A stretch of 44,918 bases of DNA from a virus, in IMG/VR virus record IMGVR_UViG_3300042503_000397, positions 1-44,918 of that record; one strand, given 5' to 3'. The first letter of the stretch is position 1; the number at the start of each line of letters is the position of its first letter. Both the position numbers and the translations under genes were made by a program. Shown here piece after piece: positions 1 to 6,221 of this stretch. The notes beneath the pieces were generated by a model. The model was not told the origin of the DNA. It worked only from the letters and a program-made list of their open reading frames with translations, and searched no databases.

Positions 1-61
1 ATCTGGAATTTCCGGAAGGTTCGTTGTCGGGAAGTTGTTCAAGGGCGCGAGAGTCAGTCAT
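1..61 (-). CDS. Partial small ORF fused to a RALEQLPD module, cut by the left end
   Basis: Begins with ATG at 61 and runs off the left edge after 20 codons. The start overlaps the stop of the upstream gene (ATGACTGA), as in most genes of this leftward block. Residues 5-11 read RALEQLPD, the motif that normally closes larger members of this window's modular ORF family (ends of 232-804, 1406-1882 and 44112-44456). A terminal module so close to a start codon suggests an internal deletion or module shuffling. Function unknown. Confidence 0.5.
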   Translation of the reverse strand, partial: MTDSRALEQLPDNEPSGNSR

Positions 62-239
62 CAATCGGCTCCATATAGACGCGAACATTGCGGCCGAAGC
101 CACATGTGCCCCATCGGATGCACCACTTGCTGACCCAAGGCCAGACATTCCCCATCCAGAGGCGTTCAACGTTATTGGAGTTGAACCACCAGAACTGACC
201 AATGCGGCCGGTCTCTGAGTCGATATGGAAGTCAGTCAT
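54..239 (-). CDS. Hypothetical 61-aa Trp-rich protein
   Basis: Small leftward ORF coupled at both ends: it overlaps the stop of the upstream gene (232) and the start of the next (61). It is unusually rich in tryptophan and contains cysteines. It starts MTDFHIDSETG and may be a compact beta-sheet protein, with the central GQFWWFNSNN and GNVWPW stretches as likely strands. No family recognised. The tight translational coupling is the main evidence that it is real. Confidence 0.55.
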   Translation of the reverse strand: MTDFHIDSETGRIGQFWWFNSNNVERLWMGNVWPWVSKWCIRWGTCGFGRNVRVYMEPIDD

Positions 240-804
240 CGAGCTGCTCCAGTGCGCGGCGGATGGTGTCGGTGATCTCTGGAATCACAACGTCCATCTT
301 TTCGATCGTGCCCAGCATCTCCAGGGCGATGCTGTTAATCGACTGCGGCTTGGGGCGGCGGGCGGCGCGGAGTAGCTCAATCAGTAGCTCGGGATGCTCT
401 AGTCCGTGCCAGACAGAGATCCATTCACAACACGCTTCCAGCTCTTGGTCTGCGCCCCATTGGGCACCACGCTTGGCGAGAAAATCAAGTTCATCAACGC
501 CATGTGGCACTTTATAAATCCACTCATTGCGCCACTGCTCTATCAGTTCGGGCGTCACTGCAATGCCACTGCGGCGTTCGATCCCGGACGATGATTCGGG
601 CTGTGCCGCCGCCCTACTTACCTCAGCGCTGGCATCACAAAGGTCGTCCATCGCTGTTTCTTGGAAAGCCCAGTCGATGCAGAGCTGGGCAAAGGTCTTG
701 CAGTAGCCGGGATGACCGCGCTTTTGGCTGTCCTCTCGCGCTTGCTCGGAGAACTTTTTGAGCAGGTGCGGCGGTGGCACCTTGGAATAGTCTTCGTTGG
801 TCAT
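232..804 (-). CDS. Modular early protein (two PPxL/ITPEL modules plus RRPKP/RALEQL module)
   Basis: A 190-aa protein built from recognisable blocks. An N-terminal VPPPHLLKKF block (residues 9-60) is followed by a related ITPEL...WGADQELEACCEW block (about 80-130) and a C-terminal RAARRPKPQS...TIRRALEQLDD block. The second and third blocks recur in the gene at 44112-44456, and the third also in 1406-1882. The ATG at 804 follows the leader CACTAATCACCC, shared with the 44456 start. Function unknown. This ORF type resembles ones I associate with picocyanobacterial phages. I infer duplication and fusion of domains. Confidence 0.7.
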   Translation of the reverse strand: MTNEDYSKVPPPHLLKKFSEQAREDSQKRGHPGYCKTFAQLCIDWAFQETAMDDLCDASAEVSRAAAQPESSSGIERRSGIAVTPELIEQWRNEWIYKVPHGVDELDFLAKRGAQWGADQELEACCEWISVWHGLEHPELLIELLRAARRPKPQSINSIALEMLGTIEKMDVVIPEITDTIRRALEQLDD

Positions 805-823
805 GGGTGATTAGTGGTAATGT

Positions 824-1156
824 CTAGTCGTTCAGGCCTAAGTGATTCCGGTAAGTTCCGAGTAGATCATGTAGTTTTTGCACCTGCTCTGGCGTCCACT
901 GCGGTAAGTCGCTAAGGTCTAAAACTTTTGCCGCTGCCATGCCGGAGCTGGTTTGCATGATGTGTTTATGCAGCGCGGACTCCAGCGTTTCGACCCTGGC
1001 ACGGAGATCGCTCAGTTCTTGCGGCTCGGGTTGAGCAAGGGCGGCGCGGGCTTCAGTGGCCAAAGCATGTGTTTCGCGTCGGTCATCCATCAGGAGCTGC
1101 CGGTAATGATCCAGCTCATCAGCCATGCGGGCGCAAAGCTCTCGGAAGTCAGTCAT
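824..1156 (-). CDS. Modular early protein with coiled-coil (LCAxxxxEL / ALAQPEP / LRARVE)
   Basis: A 110-aa protein. The N-terminal block (MTDFRELCARMADELDHY) and ARAALAQPEP linker resemble the start of 43514-44119. A probable coiled coil (LSDLRARVETLESALHKHI) and a QWTPEQVQKLHDLLGTYR tail follow. The last 60 or so codons are nearly duplicated at the right end of the window (44742-44918), with 110 bp completely identical. Function unknown. It is a member of the shuffled small-ORF family that borders the genome. Confidence 0.65.
   Translation of the reverse strand: MTDFRELCARMADELDHYRQLLMDDRRETHALATEARAALAQPEPQELSDLRARVETLESALHKHIMQTSSGMAAAKVLDLSDLPQWTPEQVQKLHDLLGTYRNHLGLND
891..1000. repeat. 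110-bp repeat, copy 1 (identical to 44809-44918)
   Basis: Bases 891-1000 are identical to the last 110 bases of the window. The 50 bases on the left side (841-890 versus 44759-44808) differ at six positions. Identity therefore jumps abruptly, as after recent gene conversion, or because the assembler ended the contig in a shared repeat. Confidence 0.9.
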
Positions 1157-1196
1157 TCAAGCCAGCTCAGGTGGTGGGGTGATGGGGTGTTGTTGA

Positions 1197-1409
1197 TTAG
1201 TCATCGAGTTGCTCCGCCTTGATGCCGTGCTTGAGAATCCACTCTGTTATCTCACCTATCTCGTCAGTAGCAACCAGCCGCTCTACTTGAACGCGAACGA
1301 GTTGATCGGGTTCAACAAGCAAGCGAACTCCTGTAACGGCTTTGTGCGAAATGCCCAAAGCATCAAGCAGCCCTCGTATTTCTTGGCTGTGGCCTGAAAC
1401 GTAAGTCAT
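1197..1409 (-). CDS. Hypothetical 70-aa protein
   Basis: Starts at ATG 1409, four bases into the end of the upstream gene (stop at 1406). The sequence suggests an alpha/beta fold: a helical LLDALGISHKAV segment, then a beta-like VTGVRLLVEPDQLVRVQVERLV stretch and a C-terminal helix ending IKAEQLDD. The final QLDD echoes the ends of the modular ORFs. No known family recognised, and function unknown. Confidence 0.55.
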   Translation of the reverse strand: MTYVSGHSQEIRGLLDALGISHKAVTGVRLLVEPDQLVRVQVERLVATDEIGEITEWILKHGIKAEQLDD

Positions 1410-1882
1410 TCGGGAAGCTGTTCGAGAGCGCGGCGGATGATGTCTATGCCCTTGTCGCTAAGGAAAGGCTGGTTTGCCGGATCGTGATTGAGCAACGCCA
1501 GCGCCTGCTCCTTCAAACTCGGCGGCTTGGGGCGGCGGGCTGCACGCATAGCACCACTGGAACAGGGCTGACTGTTTTCTATTGGCAACCAAGCGGCGTC
1601 ACCGCCGGTGTTCTCGTCCAACCACGCCGCCACTTCGCGGATCGCGGCGCGGGCATCGTCACGCCACAGCTCTTTCGGGCCATCGAGATCGGCGATCACC
1701 GCCACCACCCGCTCCACCAGCGAGCCGGCAGGGTCTGAACTATCTGGTTTTTCCAGACGGTTCGCCTCCAGCGCTTCGACCCTGGCGCGGAGTTCTAAAG
1801 CAGCGCAAACCAGATCATTGCCGCCAAGTTGACGGCGCTCAAGATTGACCCATTGCTCTGGCGTTGCTTTGTAGTCGCTCAC
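1406..1882 (-). CDS. Modular early protein (ATPEQW / LRARVE / RRPKPPSLKEQA / RRALEQLPE)
   Basis: A 158-aa protein. I choose the GTG start at 1882 because GTGA overlaps the stop of the DUF3310 gene, the coupling pattern used throughout this block. Blocks in order: SDYKATPEQW, a coiled-coil LELRARVEALEA (shared with 824-1156), a central helical region with an AAWLP turn, then RAARRPKPPSLKEQALALL and RRALEQLPE (shared with 232-804 and 44112-44456). No catalytic motif is visible. Function unknown. Confidence 0.65.
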   Translation of the reverse strand: MSDYKATPEQWVNLERRQLGGNDLVCAALELRARVEALEANRLEKPDSSDPAGSLVERVVAVIADLDGPKELWRDDARAAIREVAAWLDENTGGDAAWLPIENSQPCSSGAMRAARRPKPPSLKEQALALLNHDPANQPFLSDKGIDIIRRALEQLPE

Positions 1883-2097
1883 GATTCCGCCTCCAGCAGC
1901 AGCCGGCGCATGTACCAATCGGCTTTACCAAGATCTTCTACGGCATTGCCCTTGTGCTCAGCGCGCCATAGGTACTTAAACACTTGGCCCTTGCAGTAAG
2001 CCTTGAAGCCTTCGGTACCAAGTGCTGCCTTAATGGCCTGGATGCACTCAATGTCGCCTTGCTTGTAATGCGGTGGATGGTTTACTGGGTCAGTCAT
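1879..2097 (-). CDS. DUF3310 family protein
   Basis: A 72-aa protein with the DUF3310 signature: VNHPPHYKQG at the start, ECIQAI, FKAYCKGQVFKYLWR in the middle and KADWYMRRL near the end. DUF3310 proteins are widespread in phages, often near nucleotide or DNA metabolism genes, and a relation to the T7 gp1.7 nucleotide kinase has been proposed. Length is normal for the family. A hairpin lies just upstream of its start. The family call is firm, the biochemical role is not. Confidence 0.85.
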   Translation of the reverse strand: MTDPVNHPPHYKQGDIECIQAIKAALGTEGFKAYCKGQVFKYLWRAEHKGNAVEDLGKADWYMRRLLLEAES

Positions 2098-2100
2098 TGT

Positions 2101-2123
2101 GGAAAGGTGGCCGTTAGGCCACC
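2101..2123 (-). terminator. Hairpin, probable terminator or attenuator before the DUF3310 gene
   Basis: On the minus strand, GGTGGCC-TAAC-GGCCACC is a perfect 7-bp stem with a 4-base loop (2106-2123), followed by TTTCC. It lies 8 bases past the stop of the 50-aa gene (2132) and only 8 bases before the ATG at 2097. It could end or attenuate transcription. The short T run makes this tentative. Confidence 0.55.
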
Positions 2124-2131
2124 GGTGCGCG

Positions 2132-2284
2132 TTAGTTGTCGGTCAAGTTAGGCAGCGCTTCGCTGCGCAGCAGCCATGCAGCAAATGCGACGTGGCTAGC
2201 AACAGCTTGCTTATTGACTGGTGCCATTGGGTAGGACTCTGCCCACCAACGGCGGAACAGCGCTTCAAGATCTGCTTCGCTCAT
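2132..2284 (-). CDS. Hypothetical 50-aa protein downstream of SSB
   Basis: ATG at 2284 overlaps the SSB stop, and TAA is at 2132. The translation starts MSEADLEALFRRWWAESYP and ends LPNLTDN. It is a small, largely helical, mostly acidic protein with a WW pair and a central AFAAWLL segment. Translational coupling with SSB and the hairpin after its stop support a real gene. No family recognised. Confidence 0.65.
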   Translation of the reverse strand: MSEADLEALFRRWWAESYPMAPVNKQAVASHVAFAAWLLRSEALPNLTDN

Positions 2285-2628
2285 CAGAAGGCAACCTCCT
2301 CAACTTGCGTGGCGCGAGGCAGAAACTCAAACCGTTGCACATTGAGCACATGCTTGCTGCGCTTACCGCCTGTTTCTTTGTCGTTCCATTCTTGGCGGCG
2401 AACATTGCCCGTCACCATGATGGAATCACCTTTCTTGCAACGGTCTACGACAAGTTCTGCAGACTTGCCCCACATTTCAATGTCAATTACATTATTGATG
2501 TAATTGCCATCCTTGTCCTTGCCCTCTTGAATGCCACCTGCAAAGTTGGCAACCATGCTGCCACTTTCAAAAGCACGCAGTTGAGGATCAGAAATGATAC
2601 GAACGATGCCGGATGCGTAAAGACTCAT
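2284..2628 (-). CDS. ssb: Single-stranded DNA-binding protein
   Basis: A 114-aa protein with an SSB-type OB fold: VRIISDPQLRAF at the N terminus, NFAGGIQEGKDKDG, IDIEMWGKSAELV and GDSIMVTGNVRRQEW in the usual order. It lacks the long Gly/Pro-rich tail of bacterial SSB but ends in acidic/hydrophobic VEEVAF, which may serve as the partner-binding tip. It binds ssDNA during replication and recombination. It sits with RecT and the RecE-like exonuclease, a typical phage recombination module. Confidence 0.85.
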   Translation of the reverse strand: MSLYASGIVRIISDPQLRAFESGSMVANFAGGIQEGKDKDGNYINNVIDIEMWGKSAELVVDRCKKGDSIMVTGNVRRQEWNDKETGGKRSKHVLNVQRFEFLPRATQVEEVAF

Positions 2629-2834
2629 GGCAGTGGTGTGATGTTATTGGCCTCTTCAAAGGCCAGGATTTGGGATAGTGGATACCGCACCCGTGGCGTA
2701 CCAGCAGGAAAGCCGATACGTGGCATGGTGTAGTACCCAGGACCGATGTTGCGCGCGCGTTGGTTTTTGATGGCTGATGGCTTCAGCCCCCATCGCGTGG
2801 CCAATTGATCATTGGTCAGATACGGTTCAGTCAT
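2625..2834 (-). CDS. Small HTH DNA-binding protein (excisionase/MerR-like)
   Basis: A 69-aa protein. The ATG at 2834 is chosen because it overlaps the RecT stop (ATGACTGA) and gives the motif at the N terminus. Residues 5-25 (YLTNDQLATRWGLKPSAIKN) fit a helix-turn-helix of the helix_turn_helix_17 type, followed by a wing-like YTMPRIGFPAGTPRVRYPL. Such proteins act as excisionases or local regulators. No integrase is visible, so regulation is likelier. Confidence 0.65.
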   Translation of the reverse strand: MTEPYLTNDQLATRWGLKPSAIKNQRARNIGPGYYTMPRIGFPAGTPRVRYPLSQILAFEEANNITPLP

Positions 2835-3585
2835 CAAATGGATCCTCGTCTGCGGTAGCAAAACTGGCTTCCTTTTCCAGCGCAAGCGCAAGGAGTGTTT
2901 CTTGCTGCTCAATGGATAGGTCCGCCTTGCGTTCCTCCATGCGTTCGGTCACCTTGGCAAGATCAGCAACGCTGTTGGCCTTGGCAATAGCAGCCTTGCC
3001 GGCAGCAAAGATCTTGGCATCACCAGCAGGCAATGCCGGCGCAGGCGCTGCGGTAACCGTGACAGGCTGCACCTCGGCCTGCTCCATCTCGTCGGTGCTG
3101 TAGACGCCTGAGAGGTCAGCGGGAAATGCCTTGCGCAGTGCCAACGCCTCAGAGCACTTGGCAATCATCGTGGCACCCATCTTGGACCACAACCCTTGGC
3201 CAGCGTTGTAATCCGCGAACCGTGCCACACCGGTGAATGGATGGCTGGACCCTTTGCGCCAGATGGTGGTCTTGGCCGCGGCAGGTGGCTTGCTGCCAAG
3301 CCATACATCAGTCCATTGGCCGTCGTCACCGCACCAAAGCGTCTCAGAGCCGTCGAGCTGGCCGGTGCGTTCAGCGATGCTGCGCAGGCCGTCAATGCCG
3401 GCCTGAATTTGCATTTTTCCCCCACGCTTGATGGCGTAGATCTGCTTGCTGAACGGATCCAAGCCCGTCCGCTGGCAGGCATAGGCAAATAGGCGAAGCT
3501 CGTCACCGCTGCAGCCAGGTGCAATGGTGGTGCTAATCAGCTGCGTCTGCTCTGGGGTCCAGAGTGCTAGTGAGCTAGAAGTCAT
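2827..3585 (-). CDS. RecT/Bet-family ssDNA annealing protein
   Basis: A 252-aa protein of the phage Bet/RecT recombinase superfamily. It has CSGDELRLFAYACQRTGLDPF near residue 25, KQIYAIKRGGKMQIQAGIDG, RSIAERTGQLDG, then WSKMGATMIAKCSEALALRKAFP before an Ala/Pro-rich linker. The C-terminal tail ends in acidic DEDPFDD. It anneals complementary single strands made by the partner exonuclease encoded immediately upstream. It overlaps both neighbours, so the three recombination genes are coupled. Confidence 0.88.
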   Translation of the reverse strand: MTSSSLALWTPEQTQLISTTIAPGCSGDELRLFAYACQRTGLDPFSKQIYAIKRGGKMQIQAGIDGLRSIAERTGQLDGSETLWCGDDGQWTDVWLGSKPPAAAKTTIWRKGSSHPFTGVARFADYNAGQGLWSKMGATMIAKCSEALALRKAFPADLSGVYSTDEMEQAEVQPVTVTAAPAPALPAGDAKIFAAGKAAIAKANSVADLAKVTERMEERKADLSIEQQETLLALALEKEASFATADEDPFDD

Positions 3586-4363
3586 CGGATGTCATGGTTG
3601 GGGTAGTGCCAAGTGCCCAGCTGGGCAAGCTCAGCGTTTCGCAGATGGTGCTATAGCCAGGCCACTCATCAATGGCACGGCAGTCGGCAATGGTCTGCAG
3701 GTTTTGGCGCCGTAGCGCTTCACCTGCCTTCATGGCCTCCGCATCCAGCTCGTAGACGGCGACACAGAACGGATAGGTCTTCTCCACTGCGATGAAGAGA
3801 AACCGATCTGCGGGAACACCGGCTAAGTAGTGGTCGGCTTGGACATGGTAGCGGAAGGATGCAACGGACCGCGCAAAGGCTGCCGGGCTGGCATCTGTGG
3901 TGGTTTTTAGGTCAACTATGGTTGAGCCATAAAACCAGTCCGGGCGGCATTTGCAGCGCAGGCCGGATTGCGCATCATCAAACCAGAAAGACTGCTCAGC
4001 TTTGCCATGGGACAGCAGTGCTGCGGCGTAAGGGTGCTGACGCACCGCAAACGCCATGGCCATGGCCTGTTCCATGTCGGTGCTGGTGACGGCCTCGATG
4101 CCGGATGCTTCCATCTCGGCAGCCATCTCCTTGCCAGCTTTGGTATTACGCGGCAGGCAAACGGCATAGCGCTTGGCTAGCTCGTCTGGCTCGAGTACAG
4201 CGCAATGCACCAGGCTGCCTAGCTTCATCGCTGCGGTCTGCACCGATGGCGGCCGCTGCGGGTTGAGATACCGAGCCCAGTAGTGGTATGGACTGGCGGC
4301 AACGGCGTGCAGGTGGCTGGCGCTGACAGCTGGATCAGCGTGGTATTCAGCGTTGCTGGTCAT
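3575..4363 (-). CDS. RecE-like PD-(D/E)XK exonuclease
   Basis: A 262-aa protein matching the exodeoxyribonuclease VIII (RecE) C-terminal/DUF3799 PD-(D/E)XK family. Visible elements are VSASHLHAVAASPYHYWARY, KLGSLVHCAVLEPDE, the catalytic core CRPDWFYGSTIVDLKTT (D...DxK), and the YHVQADHYLAGV Q/Y motif. It would resect double-stranded ends for the RecT protein encoded next. The ATG at 4363 overlaps the stop of the preceding gene, so I prefer it to start codons further upstream. Confidence 0.85.
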   Translation of the reverse strand: MTSNAEYHADPAVSASHLHAVAASPYHYWARYLNPQRPPSVQTAAMKLGSLVHCAVLEPDELAKRYAVCLPRNTKAGKEMAAEMEASGIEAVTSTDMEQAMAMAFAVRQHPYAAALLSHGKAEQSFWFDDAQSGLRCKCRPDWFYGSTIVDLKTTTDASPAAFARSVASFRYHVQADHYLAGVPADRFLFIAVEKTYPFCVAVYELDAEAMKAGEALRRQNLQTIADCRAIDEWPGYSTICETLSLPSWALGTTPTMTSDDF

Positions 4364-4551
4364 GCTGCCCTCAGCTGGCGGTGCAGGTGCGTTTGCGGGC
4401 CGTAGCACTGCTGCAGTTCTGGGAATGCAAGCAGCACACGCTGCTTGTTTTCTGGATCGGCGTGCAGTGTCGCCTCAGCCAAGCGGCGGGTAAAGCCGCC
4501 GCCGTGGTGGATAGCTGTCTGCAGCGTCCAGTAGGTGTCGTTGGTGGTCAT
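4360..4551 (-). CDS. Hypothetical 63-aa protein
   Basis: ATG at 4551 overlaps the stop of the small membrane protein gene (4548), and its own stop overlaps the exonuclease start (4360-4363). The translation begins MTTNDTYWTLQTAIHHGG and contains helical FTRRLAEATLHADPENKQ and VLLAFPELQQCYG. No recognised family. Its position directly before the exonuclease suggests it belongs to the recombination operon, but no function can be assigned. Confidence 0.6.
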   Translation of the reverse strand: MTTNDTYWTLQTAIHHGGGFTRRLAEATLHADPENKQRVLLAFPELQQCYGPQTHLHRQLRAA

Positions 4552-4673
4552 GGCTTCAGCTGCTGCTGGCAAGCGTGGTGAGCCTGTACCTGCTGCTTGC
4601 CGGTGTCATATGCCATGGCAGCAATGCCAAAGATGATGGCCAGCATTGCGAGTCGATCGATGGTCTTAATCAT
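4548..4673 (-). CDS. Small single-pass membrane protein (41 aa)
   Basis: A 41-aa ORF starting MIKTIDRLAMLAIIFGIAAM. Residues 7-21 form a hydrophobic segment after a short basic N terminus, and the tail (YDTGKQQVQAHHACQQQ) is polar and glutamine-rich. It would span the inner membrane once. Its start follows the CGAGAACC leader motif found before several genes here. Function unknown. Confidence 0.6.
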   Translation of the reverse strand: MIKTIDRLAMLAIIFGIAAMAYDTGKQQVQAHHACQQQLKP

Positions 4674-4734
4674 GGTTCTCGAGTTGGGTTGATGCCGGAT
4701 TGGGTGCGGCTCCGGCGGGGCCGCGTGGGGGTCA
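4671..4734 (-). repeat. Repeated intergenic leader cassette, copy A
   Basis: The whole spacer between two small genes is nearly repeated at 4903-4965. Read on the minus strand it carries a GC-rich hairpin (arms around GCGGC...GCCGC), then AATCCGGCATC, then a CGAGAACC leader ending at the ATG of the next gene. Copy A has AACCCAACTCGAGAACC where most leaders read CCCCAAACCGAGAACC. Confidence 0.75.
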
Positions 4735-4905
4735 GCTTGCTAGGCGTTTGGCGCGGGCTGCCATTGCGCCGGCCATGATGTAGGTGTCGTATTCGCGCTG
4801 GTAGCGGTCGTAATCGGCCATGCTCGGCCACCGCAGTGAAGTGCCGAATTGCTCTTTGCGAAGCCGGGCGCAGCGGAGAATGTTGTGCCAGTCAGAAGCG
4901 TTCAT
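4732..4905 (-). CDS. Hypothetical 57-aa protein
   Basis: ATG at 4905 directly follows the conserved leader CCCCAAACCGAGAACC, and TGA is at 4732. The translation starts MNASDWHNILRCARLRKEQ, contains the aromatic, charged MADYDRYQREYDTYIM and ends basic (ARAKRLAS). It is probably all helical. It is flanked on both sides by the repeated leader cassette, so it sits in its own transcription/translation unit. Function unknown. Confidence 0.6.
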   Translation of the reverse strand: MNASDWHNILRCARLRKEQFGTSLRWPSMADYDRYQREYDTYIMAGAMAARAKRLAS

Positions 4906-4965
4906 GGTTCTCGGTTTGGGGTGATGCCGGATTGAGTGCGGCTCCGGCTGGCCGCGTGGGGGTCA
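4903..4965 (-). repeat. Repeated intergenic leader cassette, copy B
   Basis: Near-copy of 4671-4734. On the minus strand it runs from the stop of the 76-aa gene through GCGGCCAGCCGGAGCCGC (a 5-bp GC stem) and AATCCGGCATCA to the leader CCCCAAACCGAGAACCATG. Duplication of an entire spacer, rather than only a ribosome-binding site, points to a regulatory unit. Confidence 0.75.
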
Positions 4966-5193
4966 AGCGGCGGTAAATCCGCGGCTCAGCAAGCTTGCGT
5001 AAAACTCTTTGGCTTGCTTGACGGTGTAAGTGCCGTCACCGCGCCCCATGGTGCCGCCCCATCCCTGCGATGTGAGATGCAGCATGGTGACATCTACCCA
5101 TTTCTTGCCTGACTTTGAGACGCGCTGCTGAAATGTGCAGCGAGCGGCAGGGAGGTGCTGGGTTTCGGTGCGCTCAAGGGTGTAAACAGTCAT
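4963..5193 (-). CDS. Hypothetical 76-aa protein
   Basis: ATG at 5193 is preceded by the leader CCCCAAACCGAGAGAC, a close variant of the block's conserved leader. The protein starts MTVYTLERTETQHLPAARC and has a basic VSKSGKKWVDVTML strand region, a Gly-rich turn (QGWGGTMGRGDGTY) and a C-terminal helix (VKQAKEFYASLLSRGF). It is probably a small alpha/beta protein. No family recognised. Confidence 0.65.
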   Translation of the reverse strand: MTVYTLERTETQHLPAARCTFQQRVSKSGKKWVDVTMLHLTSQGWGGTMGRGDGTYTVKQAKEFYASLLSRGFTAA

Positions 5194-5270
5194 GTCTCTC
5201 GGTTTGGGGTGGAAGCTCTCGCCTCCTGTCCCCGTATCCTACACCATGCGCAGCCCCGCTCAGCCGTGGG
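5194..5270 (-). promoter_or_regulatory. Candidate early promoter and leader for the 76-aa gene
   Basis: On the minus strand the element reads ACGGCTGAGC, then GCGCATGGTG, then TAGGAT (a -10-like hexamer at 5236-5241), with the CCCCAAACCGAGA leader at the start codon. Related arrangements occur upstream of 5448 and 6525. It overlaps the end of the upstream membrane-HTH gene. The promoter call rests on recurrence and on the -10-like hexamer. No good -35 is evident here. Confidence 0.4.
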
Positions 5271-5448
5271 CAGTCACAATGCGTTGCACGCGGCTGCGGC
5301 TGATGCCTAGGTGGTCGGCAATGCGGCGTTGCGTCCAGCCGTAGCTGCGCAGCCGCTTGGCGCGTTGCTCAGTGGACTCAGTGGCCCACAGGATGATGAT
5401 GATTGGCAGGAGCAGCAGCGCTGCGATCAGTGCGAGTGTGGTGTTCAT
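5260..5448 (-). CDS. Membrane-anchored helix-turn-helix protein
   Basis: A 62-aa protein. I choose the ATG at 5448 because it directly follows the leader CCCCAAACCGAGAATC. Residues 3-20 (TTLALIAALLLLPIIIILW) are a strongly hydrophobic membrane segment. Residues 30-58 (LRSYGWTQRRIADHLGISRSRVQRI) form a clear helix-turn-helix of the homeodomain-like/MarR-sigma4 type. It would hold a DNA-binding head at the cytoplasmic face of the membrane. Possible roles are regulation or tethering of phage DNA. Both domains are clear, the role is speculative. Confidence 0.7.
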   Translation of the reverse strand: MNTTLALIAALLLLPIIIILWATESTEQRAKRLRSYGWTQRRIADHLGISRSRVQRIVTAHG

Positions 5449-5609
5449 GATTCTCGGTTTGGGGTGTTGCCGGGCCAACCGGCGGTGCAGGCTTACTTAG
5501 GCCGTGTTGGGCTCGTGGTGACGCGTCGTGTACCCGGTTCCGCGGCGGTTGAGTTTTGCGAACGGTCCGCCCCGCTCGTGATGCCACTGTACACCATGCG
5601 CCGCCGTGA
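5446..5609 (-). promoter_or_regulatory. Upstream region of the membrane-HTH gene with repeated promoter element
   Basis: About 160 bases without a gene. On the minus strand, from the stop of the nuclease gene, it has AGGGCTGATC, then GCGCATGGTG and TACAGT (5586-5591), matching the layout of the 5194-5270 element. The conserved leader CCCCAAACCGAGAATC precedes the ATG at 5448. The middle is GC-rich and I see no ORF in it. Confidence 0.4.
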
Positions 5610-5963
5610 TCAGCCCTGTGCAACATCTCTTAACAATGCCTCTGCATCGCTGACCGAGCGCGCCACGCCGGCAATGCCGCCAGCCGCCTGGACTGCATCC
5701 AGCCACTGCTGCTGCTCAGGGCGCAGCCTGCCGGCTGCGGTCTTGACCTCTATAGAGGCGAACACCGCCACCTGGGTGCCGACCATCTCTGGCGTAACAG
5801 TCACCGTGCGCCAGCCGATCAGGTCAGCGCTGCCCTTGCACAGGCCAAAACTCACCGGGCGGCCATGCTGGTCCTTGAGCGTGCCGGTGTTGTTGCGGAA
5901 GAGCCTGGTAGCGCCGGTGCTGCAAGTCAGGCGGATGTTTTGCTGGATCTGTTGTTCGGTCAC
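5610..5963 (-). CDS. VRR-NUC domain nuclease
   Basis: A 117-aa protein starting at GTG 5963 that is essentially one VRR-NUC domain. Key elements are LFRNNTGTLKDQHGRPVSFGL, GSADLIGW (catalytic D), VAVFASIEVKTAAGRLRPEQ (E-x-K), and QQWLDAVQAAGGIAGVARS. VRR-NUC is a PD-(D/E)XK-type nuclease domain found alone in phages and fused in FAN1. It cuts branched or flapped DNA and is often near phage helicases, as here with the genes at 6598 and 7941. It probably processes replication or recombination intermediates. Confidence 0.85.
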   Translation of the reverse strand: MTEQQIQQNIRLTCSTGATRLFRNNTGTLKDQHGRPVSFGLCKGSADLIGWRTVTVTPEMVGTQVAVFASIEVKTAAGRLRPEQQQWLDAVQAAGGIAGVARSVSDAEALLRDVAQG

Positions 5964-5987
5964 TGCCGCGTTACTGCTGGCGGCAGG

Positions 5988-6218
5988 CTAAGGCAATGGT
6001 TGGATCGACAGCTCAGATACAGGCACCCACCAAAGGCGCACAGTCCACACGCCGCCGGTTGCCATGCAATGCTGCTCCCATGCAACAAACTGATCAAGCG
6101 TGTCGTCTGGTTGCCACATGTCACCAGCCCTTATAGGGGATGAGCTTGAAATGTAGACAGCTCTAGGGCAAGGCGGGAAAAGACCCTGCGCTTGGTATTG
6201 ATCGTGAGTGAAACGCAT
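5988..6218 (-). CDS. Hypothetical 76-aa protein
   Basis: I choose the ATG at 6218 because the upstream sequence holds a terminator-like hairpin and the preceding gene's stop. The protein starts MRFTHDQYQAQGLFPPCPRA and includes SSPIRAGDMWQPDDTLDQFV and a Trp-rich tail (VWTVRLWWVPVSE). It could be a small beta protein. No family recognised. It lies immediately upstream of the VRR-NUC gene. Confidence 0.6.
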   Translation of the reverse strand: MRFTHDQYQAQGLFPPCPRAVYISSSSPIRAGDMWQPDDTLDQFVAWEQHCMATGGVWTVRLWWVPVSELSIQPLP

Positions 6219-6221
6219 CAC

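Noticed and set aside
2625-2834. Excisionase as proof of lysogeny
   Set aside because: The fold is excisionase-like, but no integrase, attachment site or repressor/Cro pair is visible, so a temperate lifestyle cannot be claimed.
4671-4965. CRISPR-like repeated units
   Set aside because: Only two full units exist, spaced by a gene, and there is no array of short equal spacers or cas gene.
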